From: an uncultured Collinsella sp.
GTDB taxonomy: Bacteria > Actinomycetota > Coriobacteriia > Coriobacteriales > Coriobacteriaceae
Length of the DNA stretch: 64,000 nucleotides
Reading direction: 5' to 3'
Assembly (NCBI GenBank): GCA_902491765.1
Contig: CABUIY010000005.1
Coordinates: forward strand, 62,001-126,000
The position numbers were made by a program, and so were the translations under genes. This document shows, piece by piece, positions 26,203 to 34,677 of this stretch; within the stretch, counting starts at the first letter, position 1; each line of letters begins with the position of its first letter. Under the pieces are notes generated by a model. That model was not told where the DNA came from. It saw only the letters and a program-made list of their open reading frames with translations, and did no database searches.

Positions 26203-26604
26203 CTACAGGCGGTCCTTGTTTTCGGCCTTAACGGCGCGTGCCTGCTGAACAAAGAACAGGTCGTACACCACGATGACAAAGGCGCCGCTGTTGACGGCGC
26301 TGCCGCCGAGCGCGGGAAGCGTGAGCACCGCCTGGACAAGCGTGGCGACCGCGGCAACAATACCGAGCTTAAATGCGCCGTCTACCTGCGAAGGCTTGTT
26401 GGCACCCTTGATGCCCGCAACGCCCGCGGCGAGATCGATGAGACCCTTGGCGATAACCACGGTCGCGGCGAGCATGGCGTTCGATCCGTAGGTGGACTCG
26501 AGCTTGCCGGTCGCGATGCCGGCGATTCCAATGACGAGACTGGCGATGCCCAGAACAAAATAAATCAGGGCAAGGATTTTGAGTGTCTTGCGAGCGGCGC
26601 TCAT
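26203..26604 (-). CDS. Small four-helix membrane protein
   Basis: A 133-residue protein with about four hydrophobic helices (IYFVLGIASLVIGIAGIATG; a central alanine-rich pair; ALGGSAVNSGAFVIVVYDLFF). The start at 26604 follows AAAGGA; the frame is open far upstream without ribosome-binding sites. I recognise no named family and cannot propose a function. It is transcribed alone, away from the next small gene. Confidence 0.75.
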   Translation of the reverse strand: MSAARKTLKILALIYFVLGIASLVIGIAGIATGKLESTYGSNAMLAATVVIAKGLIDLAAGVAGIKGANKPSQVDGAFKLGIVAAVATLVQAVLTLPALGGSAVNSGAFVIVVYDLFFVQQARAVKAENKDRL

Positions 26605-26837
26605 AGCTGGTCCTTTCGATGCGGGCGCGGAGAATCTGCCGCACCCAGGTTGTGGCACATATCGTGAAGCACATTGTAGTTCAACGCGGCGATGCATGCG
26701 CCTGAAAGCGCTTTGAGCCCGCGCGGCCCAACCCAACCTTTCAAAAAGGAAAGCTGGGCGTAAGTCAAATCGATGGCAGCGTATGCGCGGCGCTGCGATG
26801 ATGGGGCCATGGTAAGAGTTGGACCGAAGGAGGAGCC

Positions 26838-26981
26838 ATGATGTACGGAACAGGGCAAGTGCGTGAGCCGCGGTCGTTGGGAAGGCGCATGGGTGATTCT
26901 GTGATCGCTGCCGTGTGCACGGGATTGATGGCGGTGCTTTGCATTGCGATGCTGTGGGCCATGTCGCATGTGGGACAATAG
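26838..26981 (+). CDS. 47-residue single-span membrane protein
   Basis: A very good GAAGGAGG site (26826-26833) precedes ATG 26838, and the frame ends with TAG at 26979-26981. The protein has a basic N-terminal half (REPRSLGRRMG) and one hydrophobic span (VIAAVCTGLMAVLCIAMLWAM). The gene lies 64 bases before rsmJ. The end overlaps a probable -10 box (GACAAT) for rsmJ. No family was recognised. Confidence 0.6.
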   Translation: MMYGTGQVREPRSLGRRMGDSVIAAVCTGLMAVLCIAMLWAMSHVGQ

Positions 26982-27045
26982 CGGACGGTTGGGTGCTGGC
27001 ATAAACGGCGCCCCGCGTATTCGTTTTGCTTGCTAAGGAGTACCC

Positions 27046-27750
27046 ATGGGCGTCGTCGATCCCTTTTCTGTTGCTCGGGCCGCGGGGCTTGAGCTGACCG
27101 GGAAGCCCGAGGGCCTCACGCTCACCGACGGCACGATGGAGCTGCGTGCCGATTTTGGCCGCATGCTGCCGCGACTCAAGCAGGGCCGTCTGCAACAAGA
27201 GCTGTTGGTGAAGGCTGCGCGCACAAAGGGCATCGAGCGACCATGGGCGATTGACGCTACGGCAGGCTTTGGCGAGGATTCGCTGCTGTTGGCGGCCGCG
27301 GGCTTTACCGTCGATCTGTATGAGCAGGATTGCGTGATCGCGGCGCTCCTCAAGGATGCCTTGGATCGCGCGGCAGATGATCCGGCGCTTGCGACGGCCG
27401 TGGCGCGCATGCGCTTACATGCGGGCGAGGACAGCATTGCCGGCCTTCGCCATACAGCTGAGCTGATCGGGCAGAGCGAGCTCACCGCTCCCGACGTGGT
27501 GTATCTGGACCCCATGTTTCCCGGGCGCACCAAGAGCGCGGCGGTTAAAAAGAAGTTCCAGCTCCTACATCATCTGGAACAGCCGTGCGCCGATGAGGAG
27601 ACGCTGGTCGAAGCTGCGCTTGCGGTGCATCCGCGCAAGGTGGTTATCAAGCGACCGGTGAAGGGGCCACTGCTTGCCGGCGTTAAGCCGAGCTATCAAC
27701 TTGCGGGCAAGGCCGTTCGCTACGATGTTTTGGTGCCGCCGCGCCCGTAG
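27046..27750 (+). CDS. rsmJ: 16S rRNA guanine-N2 methyltransferase (RsmJ family)
   Basis: A 234-residue SAM-dependent methyltransferase resembling RsmJ, which modifies G1516 of 16S rRNA. Typical elements are RADFGRMLPRLKQGRLQQELLVKAA, the SAM site WAIDATAGFGEDSLLLAAAG, and the catalytic VVYLDPMFPGRTKSAAVKKKFQ. AAGGAG precedes ATG 27046. It is the third rRNA or tRNA modification enzyme in this part of the window, after dus and rlmA. Confidence 0.85.
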   Translation: MGVVDPFSVARAAGLELTGKPEGLTLTDGTMELRADFGRMLPRLKQGRLQQELLVKAARTKGIERPWAIDATAGFGEDSLLLAAAGFTVDLYEQDCVIAALLKDALDRAADDPALATAVARMRLHAGEDSIAGLRHTAELIGQSELTAPDVVYLDPMFPGRTKSAAVKKKFQLLHHLEQPCADEETLVEAALAVHPRKVVIKRPVKGPLLAGVKPSYQLAGKAVRYDVLVPPRP

Positions 27751-27798
27751 CTTGCGTGCGATGGTTGGCGCTCCGTCAGTGCCGTGCCGATGTGGGGT

Positions 27799-28095
27799 CT
27801 ATTTCCAAGGGTGCGACGTCAGGTGCCAGCCGCCGCAGTATTCGCATTTGTAGCAGGCTAAGCCGCGCCGCCCGCGGTTTTCGCAGTCGGCCATAACGGC
27901 CTCGGCCTCGGCGCGCGTGTCGTAACGGTTTTTGCGTTCGCACGACTTGTAGCGCCAGGCTTCATTGCGCTCGGCGTTCAGGGCGTCGCGGCGCTCGTCT
28001 TCGCGCGCAAACAGGTCGCTCATATCGCCGCCGGTGGCAGCGCCCAAAAACTCGCTTTTGGCCTTTGACCAGGCGGCTCGCTTTTTGCTTCCCAT
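27799..28095 (-). CDS. Small zinc-ribbon-like protein
   Basis: A 98-residue basic protein. The C-terminal half carries CERKNRYDT, CENRGRRGLACYKCEYCGGWHLTSHPW, giving a probable CxxC metal knuckle followed by a conserved WHLTS. ATG 28095 lies behind GAAGAGGGG; the frame can also begin at TTG 28116. The gene is divergent from a GNAT gene, with a palindrome between them. The CxYCGGWHLT ending recurs in small uncharacterised bacterial and phage proteins. Function unknown. Confidence 0.7.
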   Translation of the reverse strand: MGSKKRAAWSKAKSEFLGAATGGDMSDLFAREDERRDALNAERNEAWRYKSCERKNRYDTRAEAEAVMADCENRGRRGLACYKCEYCGGWHLTSHPWK

Positions 28096-28120
28096 CTGCT
28101 TCGTGCCCCTCTTCAAACGC

Positions 28121-28150
28121 TGGTATCATTGCTCAATCAAAGTGATACCA
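28121..28150. promoter_or_regulatory. Palindrome in a divergent promoter
   Basis: TGGTATCA (28121-28128) and TGATACCA (28143-28150) form a perfect inverted repeat with a 14-base spacer between the zinc-ribbon and GNAT genes. It could bind a regulator of both. Confidence 0.5.
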
Positions 28151-28172
28151 ATAAACGTGAGGCCGCCGCGTG

Positions 28173-28661
28173 ATGATCAGAAAAACCCTCGATACCGACA
28201 TTCCCGTCGTCATGGCTATCTACGACGCTGCCCGCGCCTTTATGCGCGCGCATGGCAACGCCACGCAATGGCCCGAGGGCACGCCTTCTGCCGAGCAGCT
28301 GGCTGCCGATATCGCCGCCGGTGGCAGCTATGTGTGCGAAGTCGACGGTCGCGTGGTAGCGACGTTTGCCTTTTTACCGGGCCCGGACGAGTGCTATGAC
28401 GTAATTGAGGACGGGCAATGGCGCAGTGACACTCCGTATGCTGTGCTGCACCGTGTGGCGTCCGACGGCACCGCGCACGGTATCGCGGCTGCGATGTTTG
28501 CCTTTGCCAAAGAGCGTGCCGATCACCTGCGTATCGACACGCATCAGGACAACCTGCCCATGCAGGGTGCCATCATAAAGGCCGGCTTTGAGCGCGCCGG
28601 CGTCGTGTATGTGTCGGACGGTACGCCGCGTGTTGCGTTTGACTGGCTGCGCGAGGCATAA
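28173..28661 (+). CDS. GNAT-family N-acetyltransferase
   Basis: A 162-residue acetyltransferase fold that uses acetyl-CoA. The N-terminal region is RKTLDTDIPVVMAIYDAARAFM and the C-terminal part is HLRIDTHQDNLPMQGAIIKAGFERAGVVYV, typical of this group. The usual acetyl-CoA loop (Q/RxxGxG/A) appears as HGIAAAMF. The start at ATG 28173 follows a distant GAGG. The substrate is unknown. Confidence 0.82.
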   Translation: MIRKTLDTDIPVVMAIYDAARAFMRAHGNATQWPEGTPSAEQLAADIAAGGSYVCEVDGRVVATFAFLPGPDECYDVIEDGQWRSDTPYAVLHRVASDGTAHGIAAAMFAFAKERADHLRIDTHQDNLPMQGAIIKAGFERAGVVYVSDGTPRVAFDWLREA

Positions 28662-28688
28662 GAGCGGAGACGCGTATCAACAATTCGC

Positions 28689-28728
28689 GCGAACGAAAAT
28701 GGCCTCGGGTGGGAATATTTTCGTTCGC
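28689..28728. repeat. Hairpin in the leader of the TetM-like gene
   Basis: GCGAACGAAAAT (28689-28700) and ATTTTCGTTCGC (28717-28728) are perfect 12-bp inverted repeats with a 16-base loop. A related GCGAACCTACGAAAAT occurs about 35 bases downstream. It may end the GNAT transcript or form part of a leader. Confidence 0.55.
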
Positions 28729-28915
28729 TGCACTGTTTTGAAAGCCGGCTTTCGCAAGGCGCGAACCTACGAAAATCGCCGCGCGGCAACGCGGAGCGAT
28801 GAGCTCGGTCGGGGGATAGGGCCCGCTTCGCCCGCCGGCTCGTAAATTGTATCATCCAGTGTGGAACGAGGACGCCTGTTGCCGCGTGCGATGGGCTTGT
28901 AATAAGAGGAGAGCC

Positions 28916-30919
28916 ATGTCGAAGCAGGCAGTCGTTGGAATCTTGGCGCATGTCGATGCCGGCAAGACCACGTTGGCCGAGGCCATGTTGTTCAACGCGG
29001 GTCGCATTCGCAAGCGCGGCCGCGTGGACGATGGCGATTCGCATCTGGACACTAACGCGATCGAGCGCGAGCGCGGCATTACGATCTTCTCGTCGCAAGC
29101 CGTGCTCGACCACGGCGATACCCACGTCATGCTTGTGGATGCGCCCGGCCACGTCGATTTTTCGGCCGAGGCGGAGCGCACGCTGCGCGCACTCGACTAT
29201 GCGATTTTGGTTGTGGGCGCCAACGACGGCGTGCAGGGGCACACCGAAACCCTGTGGCGCCTGCTTGCACGTTATGACATCCCGACATTCATCTTCATCA
29301 ACAAGATCGATTTGGAGAATCCCGGCCGCGATGTTTTGCTGACACAACTTGGGCAACGTCTCTCCGAGGGCTGCTTGGATGCCAACGAACTGTTGGCGGG
29401 CGGGGCCGTTCAGGAGGACGCTGCCGCGTTAGACGAAGAAGCGCTCGAGGAGTTTCTTGAGGCGGGTGAGCTTTCCGTCGCGACGCTGTCACGCATGGTT
29501 GCCGAGCGCAAGCTCTTTCCCTGCTTTGCCGGCTCGGCGCTTAAGGACCAAGGCGTGGACGAGCTGCTGGATGGCATATGCGCGCTGATGCGTGAACAGG
29601 CGTGGCTCCCGGAGTTTGCCGCGCGCGTCTATCGTGTCAGCCGCGGGGATCGCGGCGAGCGCTTGGCTTGGGTTAAAGTGACCGGCGGCACGCTGCATGC
29701 CAAGCAGGTGATTGGCGGACGTTCCGGTGCCGAGGCATGGGAGCAAAAGATCGACCAGGTACGCATCTATAACGGCGATAAGTATGAGCTTGCCCAAGAA
29801 GTTGCTGCTGGCGGTATTTGTGCCGTGACGGGTCTTGCGCACGTTCGCCCGGGGGACGCCCTGGGCGCGGAGCCCGCGGGCGATGCGCCCGTCATTGCGC
29901 CGGTCCTCACCTATACGGTGCTGCCGGGCGAACATGACGTCCATACGGTGTTCAAAGCACTGACTGAGTTAGCGGACGAAGATCCCATGCTTGGCGTAAG
30001 CTGGAATACGCATCTGGAGCAGATTCACCTGCAGTTGATGGGCGCCGTGCAACTCGAGGTCGTGCAGCGGGTGTTGGCAGATCGCTTTGGCCTTTCGGTT
30101 GCGTTTGAGTCTGGCGGCATTCTCTATAAGGAGACCATTTCGCAGCCGGTCGAGGGCGTGGGGCACTTTGAGCCATTGCGCCACTATGCCGAGGTGCATC
30201 TGCGCCTGGAGCCGTTGCCAGCGGGTTCGGGCGTGCGGTTTGGGACCGTGACCTCGACCGACGAGCTCGATCTTAACTGGCAGCGTCTGGCGCTCACCAA
30301 CGCTATGGAGCGCGATCACCTGGGCGTGCTGACCGGCTCGCCCATCACCGATGTGCGCATTACGCTCACGGGCGGCCGTGCGCATGCCAAACACACCGAG
30401 GGCGGCGATTTTCGCCAGGCCACGTACCGCGCGATTCGCCAGGGGCTCATGCAGGCGCGCGAGGCCGGCGCGGCGGTGCTGCTGGAGCCGTGGTATCGCT
30501 TTGAGCTCGAGGTGCCGGGGGAGTGCGTGGGCCGGGCGCTCTCGGATGCCACGCGCATGGGCGCTGAGTACGAGCCGCCGGCGATGGCGGGTGATCGGGC
30601 GAAGCTTGTGGGTCGCGTGCCGGCATCTGAGGTGCAGGATTACGCGCTGGAGGTGGCTGCCTACACGAGTGGTCGTGGGCATCTGTATCTAGAGTTCGCC
30701 GGCTATGCGGCTTGCCATGATGCCGAGCGCGTCATCGAGGCGGCTGCCTATGAGCCCGAGGCCGATCTGCCCAACACGCCCGATTCGGTCTTTTGCTCTC
30801 ACGGCGCCGGTTATACGGTCAAATGGTACGACGTCCCCGCCGCAGCGCACGTAAAGGTCGATCCCGCCACCTTCCGCTCCTGGCGAGCAGCAGACGCCGA
30901 GTTTTTCGGCCATAGGTGA
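28916..30919 (+). CDS. TetM-like ribosomal protection/translational GTPase
   Basis: A 667-residue EF-G-like GTPase of the tetracycline ribosomal protection group. The G motifs are GILAHVDAGKTTLAEAML, ERERGITIFSS, VDAPGHVDF and NKID. The C-terminal domains include LLEPWYRFELEVPGECVGRALSDATRMGAEYE, aligned with the Tet(M) domain that contacts the ribosome. AGAGGAG precedes ATG 28916. Tet(M) itself is 639 residues. No mobile element or conjugation gene is near and base use resembles the neighbours, so it may be a resident translation factor. Resistance is not shown by sequence. Confidence 0.8.
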   Translation: MSKQAVVGILAHVDAGKTTLAEAMLFNAGRIRKRGRVDDGDSHLDTNAIERERGITIFSSQAVLDHGDTHVMLVDAPGHVDFSAEAERTLRALDYAILVVGANDGVQGHTETLWRLLARYDIPTFIFINKIDLENPGRDVLLTQLGQRLSEGCLDANELLAGGAVQEDAAALDEEALEEFLEAGELSVATLSRMVAERKLFPCFAGSALKDQGVDELLDGICALMREQAWLPEFAARVYRVSRGDRGERLAWVKVTGGTLHAKQVIGGRSGAEAWEQKIDQVRIYNGDKYELAQEVAAGGICAVTGLAHVRPGDALGAEPAGDAPVIAPVLTYTVLPGEHDVHTVFKALTELADEDPMLGVSWNTHLEQIHLQLMGAVQLEVVQRVLADRFGLSVAFESGGILYKETISQPVEGVGHFEPLRHYAEVHLRLEPLPAGSGVRFGTVTSTDELDLNWQRLALTNAMERDHLGVLTGSPITDVRITLTGGRAHAKHTEGGDFRQATYRAIRQGLMQAREAGAAVLLEPWYRFELEVPGECVGRALSDATRMGAEYEPPAMAGDRAKLVGRVPASEVQDYALEVAAYTSGRGHLYLEFAGYAACHDAERVIEAAAYEPEADLPNTPDSVFCSHGAGYTVKWYDVPAAAHVKVDPATFRSWRAADAEFFGHR

Positions 30920-30950
30920 TAGAGGGTCAGACTCTTTGCCGCATTTAATT

Positions 30951-30996
30951 GGTATAACTCGGTATAAGTTGGTATAACTATTGCCAGGGTTTGCCA
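30951..30996 (+). promoter_or_regulatory. Helically phased direct repeats upstream of an ATPase gene
   Basis: GGTATAA starts at 30951, 30961 and 30971, exactly ten bases apart. TTGCCA follows at 30981 and 30991, again ten apart. The repeats end ten bases before the GAGGAGG ribosome-binding site region. Ten-base spacing would place a bound protein on one face of the helix. Confidence 0.6.
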
Positions 30997-31012
30997 ATCC
31001 GAGGAGGCCGAC

Positions 31013-32131
31013 ATGAATCCAAATCCCTTTAAGCCTACGGCTGGCAAGCGGCCTCCGATACTCATCGGCCGCGAGTCGGTCATCGAAGATTTCGAGGAAG
31101 GGCTCGATAACGGCGCCGGAGCGCCGGGTAGGCTCATGCTCATTACGGGAAACCGCGGCTGCGGCAAGACGGTTCTCCTACAGGAGCTGCAACGTCTAGC
31201 CAATGAGCGCGGATGGGCGGTTGTCTCCGATTCCGCTTCGCTTGGCTTATGCGACCGCTTGGCCGACGCGCTTCGCTCGAATAAACCCGTTGTGACGTCA
31301 ATGGAGTTCGGTCCGTCGTTTGGCCGGATGTCGGTCGAGGCGGCGCGGTCAAAGGGCGAGACGTTGCGAGGGCTGGTCAACGAGCGCCTCAAGAGGCTCG
31401 GTCCAGGCAAGGGCATACTGTTTGCGATTGATGAGGCGCAATCGGCGTCTATCGAGGAACTAGCGGCTCTTGCCGTTCTCTATCAGCAGGTGCTCGGAGA
31501 CCAGGATGCCACGGGCTTGCCCGATAGCGACCAGCGCGGTCTTGCGCTGGCGTTCGCCGGCTTGCCCAGTATGGTTGACGATCTGCTCGAAGAGCCGAGC
31601 GTGACGTTTTTGCGGCGTGCCCAGCAGCGTACGTTGGGGGCGATATCTTTGCCCAAGGTGCGCGATTCGTATATCCAGACGGTCAAAGACGCTGGTCTTT
31701 ACGTTGACGCGGAGACGGCGGACCTTGCGGCGCGCAAGAGCATGGGGCATCCCTACATGGTTCAGCTGGTGGGATATTACATGTGGCGGTCTGCTGTCCG
31801 GCGTGGCTCGCAGGTCATCGAAAGGCGCGATGTCGAGGATGGCCATGCGGACGCCGTCTCCGAGTTCTACGAAGCAGTCGACGCTCCTCTGTATTACGGG
31901 CTGCGCAGTCCACAGCGCCTCTTTATCGAGGCCATGGCTGCTGACGAGGGCGAGCCGACGCGCATGGCGGATATCATTGAGCGCTGCGATCGCACCCAGA
32001 GCTGGGCGAGTAAATATCGCGCAAGCCTGATTCGCGAGCGCGTCATCGAGGCCGCCGGATACGGCCTCGTCCGGTTTACCGTGCCCATGCTGGGCGCGTA
32101 CATTCGCGATCGAGTTTTATGGCATGAGTAG
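31013..32131 (+). CDS. P-loop ATPase with C-terminal winged helix (ATPase_2/Orc1-like), copy A
   Basis: A 372-residue AAA-type ATPase. It has Walker A GNRGCGKTVLL (about 45-55), Walker B LFAIDEAQ (about 140-147), SFLRRAQQRTLGAISLPKVRDSY in place of sensor regions, and a C-terminal winged-helix-like segment (RMADIIERCDRTQSWASKYRASLIRERVI). GAGGAGG precedes ATG 31013. Its last eight bases overlap the start of a UvrA-like gene. A paralogue of nearly equal length (34678-35778) lies beyond it on the opposite strand. A DNA-related role is inferred from the winged helix and neighbour. Confidence 0.8.
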   Translation: MNPNPFKPTAGKRPPILIGRESVIEDFEEGLDNGAGAPGRLMLITGNRGCGKTVLLQELQRLANERGWAVVSDSASLGLCDRLADALRSNKPVVTSMEFGPSFGRMSVEAARSKGETLRGLVNERLKRLGPGKGILFAIDEAQSASIEELAALAVLYQQVLGDQDATGLPDSDQRGLALAFAGLPSMVDDLLEEPSVTFLRRAQQRTLGAISLPKVRDSYIQTVKDAGLYVDAETADLAARKSMGHPYMVQLVGYYMWRSAVRRGSQVIERRDVEDGHADAVSEFYEAVDAPLYYGLRSPQRLFIEAMAADEGEPTRMADIIERCDRTQSWASKYRASLIRERVIEAAGYGLVRFTVPMLGAYIRDRVLWHE

Positions 32132-34637
32132 GGTGATAAAGGTGACGGAACAGAAGATGAACCCGCAGGCTATCGAGGTACGTGGCGCGCGCGTCCATAA
32201 CCTCAAGGACATCGATATCGACATTCCGCTGGGAAAGCTCGTGGGTATTGCCGGCGTATCGGGTTCGGGCAAGAGCTCGCTGGCGCTGGGGGTTCTTTAT
32301 GCCGAGGGCTCGCGTCGCTACTTGGAGGCGCTCAGCACCTATACTCGACGTCGCCTGACGCAGGCCGAGCACGCTCAGGTGGATGAGGTATTGCACGTAC
32401 CGGCGGCGCTCGCGCTACACCAGCGTCCGAGCGTGCCGGGTGTGCGTTCCACATTTGGCACCATGACCGAGCTCAACAATAGCCTGCGTCTACTCTTTAG
32501 CCGCTGCGCCCATCACGTGTGCCCGCATTGCGGGGCGCGTGTGGAGCCGAGCCTTAACGTGGCTGCGGGCCTGTCGCTCACGTGCCCCGCATGCGGCCGC
32601 GAGTTCTACGCGCTGGGTGCCGAGGACCTTGCCTTTAACAGCGGCGGTGCGTGCTCTACCTGCGGCGGCACTGGTGTCATGCGCGAGGTGGACGAGGCGA
32701 GCCTGGTGCCCGACGAGTCAAAGACCATCAACGAAGGCGCGGTGCTTCCCTGGGGTACGCTCATGTGGGATCTGATGAAGCAGGTAGCCGGCGAGATGGG
32801 CGTGCGCACCGACGTGCCGTTTAACCAGCTCACGCCTCAAGAGCGCGACATCGTGTTTCATGGTCCGGCGGTTAAGAAGCACATTCTCTACGTCCCCAAA
32901 AACGGTGAGGGCGCCACGCCACTCGACTTTACCTACTACAACGCCGTCTATACCGTCGAGAATGCGCTCGCCAAGGTTAAGGACGATAAGGGGCTTAAGC
33001 GTGTAGCTCGCTTTTTGTGCGAGAGGCCATGCCGTGACTGTGGTGGCACGCGTCTCTCCGAGGCTGCGCGCCAGCCCCAGGTGCGCGGTATCAATCTGGC
33101 GCAGGCGGCGGCCATGACGCTGGGCGAGGCGATTGAGTGGATGCGCGGGGTGCCTGCATCCTTGCCGCCCGAGATGCGGCCCATGGCGACGGATATCTGC
33201 GATTCGTTTTTGAGCGCGGCCCGTCGTCTGGTCGACCTGGGTCTCGATTACCTTTCACTCGACCGCGCCGGCGCCACGCTCTCCACGGGTGAGCGCCAGC
33301 GCGTGCAACTCGCCCGCGTGGTGCGCAACCGATCGACGGGCGTGCTCTATGTGCTGGACGAGCCTTCGATCGGCTTGCATCCTGCCAATGTCGACGGCTT
33401 GGTGGGCGTGATGCGCGATCTGGTGGATGACGGCAACACCGTGGTTGTTGTCGACCACGATACACGTGTGTTGGCGGAAGCCGACTATCTGGTCGAGATG
33501 GGCCCCGTTGCCGGAGCAGGCGGCGGCAATGTGATCGCCGCTGGTACGGTAGACGAGGTCGAGCAATCGCAGAGCAGTCGCATCGCGCCGTTTTTGCGCG
33601 CCGAGCCCAAGCGCTTGCGTCCGCAGGTGACTGACGACGAAATGTTCGACCAGGGCCATATCCGCATGGCGACCGATGCCATCCATACCGTCAAGCCGCT
33701 CGAAGTCGATATCCCGCGCGGTCGCTTGGTTGCGGTTACGGGTGTTTCGGGTTCGGGCAAGACGACGTTGGTGCTCGAGACGCTCATTCCGGCACTCAAG
33801 GCGCAGGCAGCCAGTGGGCGCCTGCCAAAACATGTGCGTTGGGTCGACGCCGAGGGTATCGCCCGTGCCAACCTGATTGACGCCACGCCCATCGGCGCCA
33901 ACGTGCGCTCGACGGTGGCGACTTATGCCGACATCCATGACGAACTGCGTCGCGCCTTCGCCCGTACGCCCGAGGCCAAGGCAGCCGGCTACAAGGCGGG
34001 TGCCTTTAGCTACAACACTGGCGCCTTGCGCTGCCCTACGTGCGATGGAACGGGCTCGATTTCGCTCGACGTGCAGTTTTTGCCCGACGTCGAGATCGTC
34101 TGCCCGGCATGTCGCGGCTCACGTTATGCAGACGCGGCTTCGCATATCCATCGCGAGGGCAAGGACGGGAGTCTGCTTACGTTGCCGCAGCTCATGGACA
34201 TGAGTGTGGACAAGGCCCTCGACGCCACGGTGGGACTCAAGAAGGTTCAGGCGCGCTTGCAGACCTTGCACGACTTGGGCTTGGGCTATCTCACGCTCGG
34301 TGAGCCCACGCCGGCGCTCTCGGGCGGCGAGGCGCAGCGCCTTAAGCTTGCGAGCGAGATGGGGCGCGTGCAGGACGATGCCGTGTTTGTGTTTGACGAA
34401 CCCACGATCGGCCTGCATCCGCTCGATGTCCAGGTGTTGCTGAGTGTGTTCGACGGCCTTGTTGCCAAGGGTGCCACGGTTGTCGTGATCGAGCACGATC
34501 TCGATCTTATCCGTAACGCCGATTACGTGATCGACATGGGACCGGGCGGTGGCGACGCCGGCGGGCAAATCGTCTGCACCGGCACGCCGGGCGACATCGC
34601 AGCTTGCTCCAAGAGCATTACCGGTCGCTACCTATAG
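32124..34637 (+). CDS. Short UvrA-like ATPase (UvrA2/DrrC type)
   Basis: An 837-residue UvrA-family ABC ATPase, about 100 residues shorter than the repair UvrA. Both ATP sites are present: GVSGSGKSSLALGVLYAEG (near residue 45) and GVSGSGKTTLVLETL, with signatures LSTGERQRVQLA and LSGGEAQRLKLA. Zinc knuckles are CPHCG...CPACG and CPTCDGTG...CPAC. Such forms are linked to damage tolerance or to drug resistance (DrrC). ATG 32124 overlaps the ATPase stop; ATG 32157 is an alternative, closer to where homologues begin. Translational coupling suggests it works with ATPase A. Confidence 0.85.
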   Translation: MSRVIKVTEQKMNPQAIEVRGARVHNLKDIDIDIPLGKLVGIAGVSGSGKSSLALGVLYAEGSRRYLEALSTYTRRRLTQAEHAQVDEVLHVPAALALHQRPSVPGVRSTFGTMTELNNSLRLLFSRCAHHVCPHCGARVEPSLNVAAGLSLTCPACGREFYALGAEDLAFNSGGACSTCGGTGVMREVDEASLVPDESKTINEGAVLPWGTLMWDLMKQVAGEMGVRTDVPFNQLTPQERDIVFHGPAVKKHILYVPKNGEGATPLDFTYYNAVYTVENALAKVKDDKGLKRVARFLCERPCRDCGGTRLSEAARQPQVRGINLAQAAAMTLGEAIEWMRGVPASLPPEMRPMATDICDSFLSAARRLVDLGLDYLSLDRAGATLSTGERQRVQLARVVRNRSTGVLYVLDEPSIGLHPANVDGLVGVMRDLVDDGNTVVVVDHDTRVLAEADYLVEMGPVAGAGGGNVIAAGTVDEVEQSQSSRIAPFLRAEPKRLRPQVTDDEMFDQGHIRMATDAIHTVKPLEVDIPRGRLVAVTGVSGSGKTTLVLETLIPALKAQAASGRLPKHVRWVDAEGIARANLIDATPIGANVRSTVATYADIHDELRRAFARTPEAKAAGYKAGAFSYNTGALRCPTCDGTGSISLDVQFLPDVEIVCPACRGSRYADAASHIHREGKDGSLLTLPQLMDMSVDKALDATVGLKKVQARLQTLHDLGLGYLTLGEPTPALSGGEAQRLKLASEMGRVQDDAVFVFDEPTIGLHPLDVQVLLSVFDGLVAKGATVVVIEHDLDLIRNADYVIDMGPGGGDAGGQIVCTGTPGDIAACSKSITGRYL

Positions 34638-34675
34638 GCGATGCGACAAAGGGGCACCCCTTTGTCGCAATCGCC
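34637..34675. repeat. GACAAAGG palindromic element, copy 2 (between convergent genes)
   Basis: GGCGATGCGACAAAGGGG pairs with CCCCTTTGTCGCAATCGCC, with one bulged base and a two-base loop. It begins at the last base of the UvrA-like stop codon and ends two bases before the stop of ATPase B, so it could end both transcripts. Confidence 0.75.
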
Positions 34676-34677
34676 GT

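Noticed and set aside
28916..30919. Acquired mobile tetracycline-resistance gene.
   Set aside because: No transposase, conjugation gene or composition shift was seen around it; kept as a TetM-like GTPase without a resistance claim.
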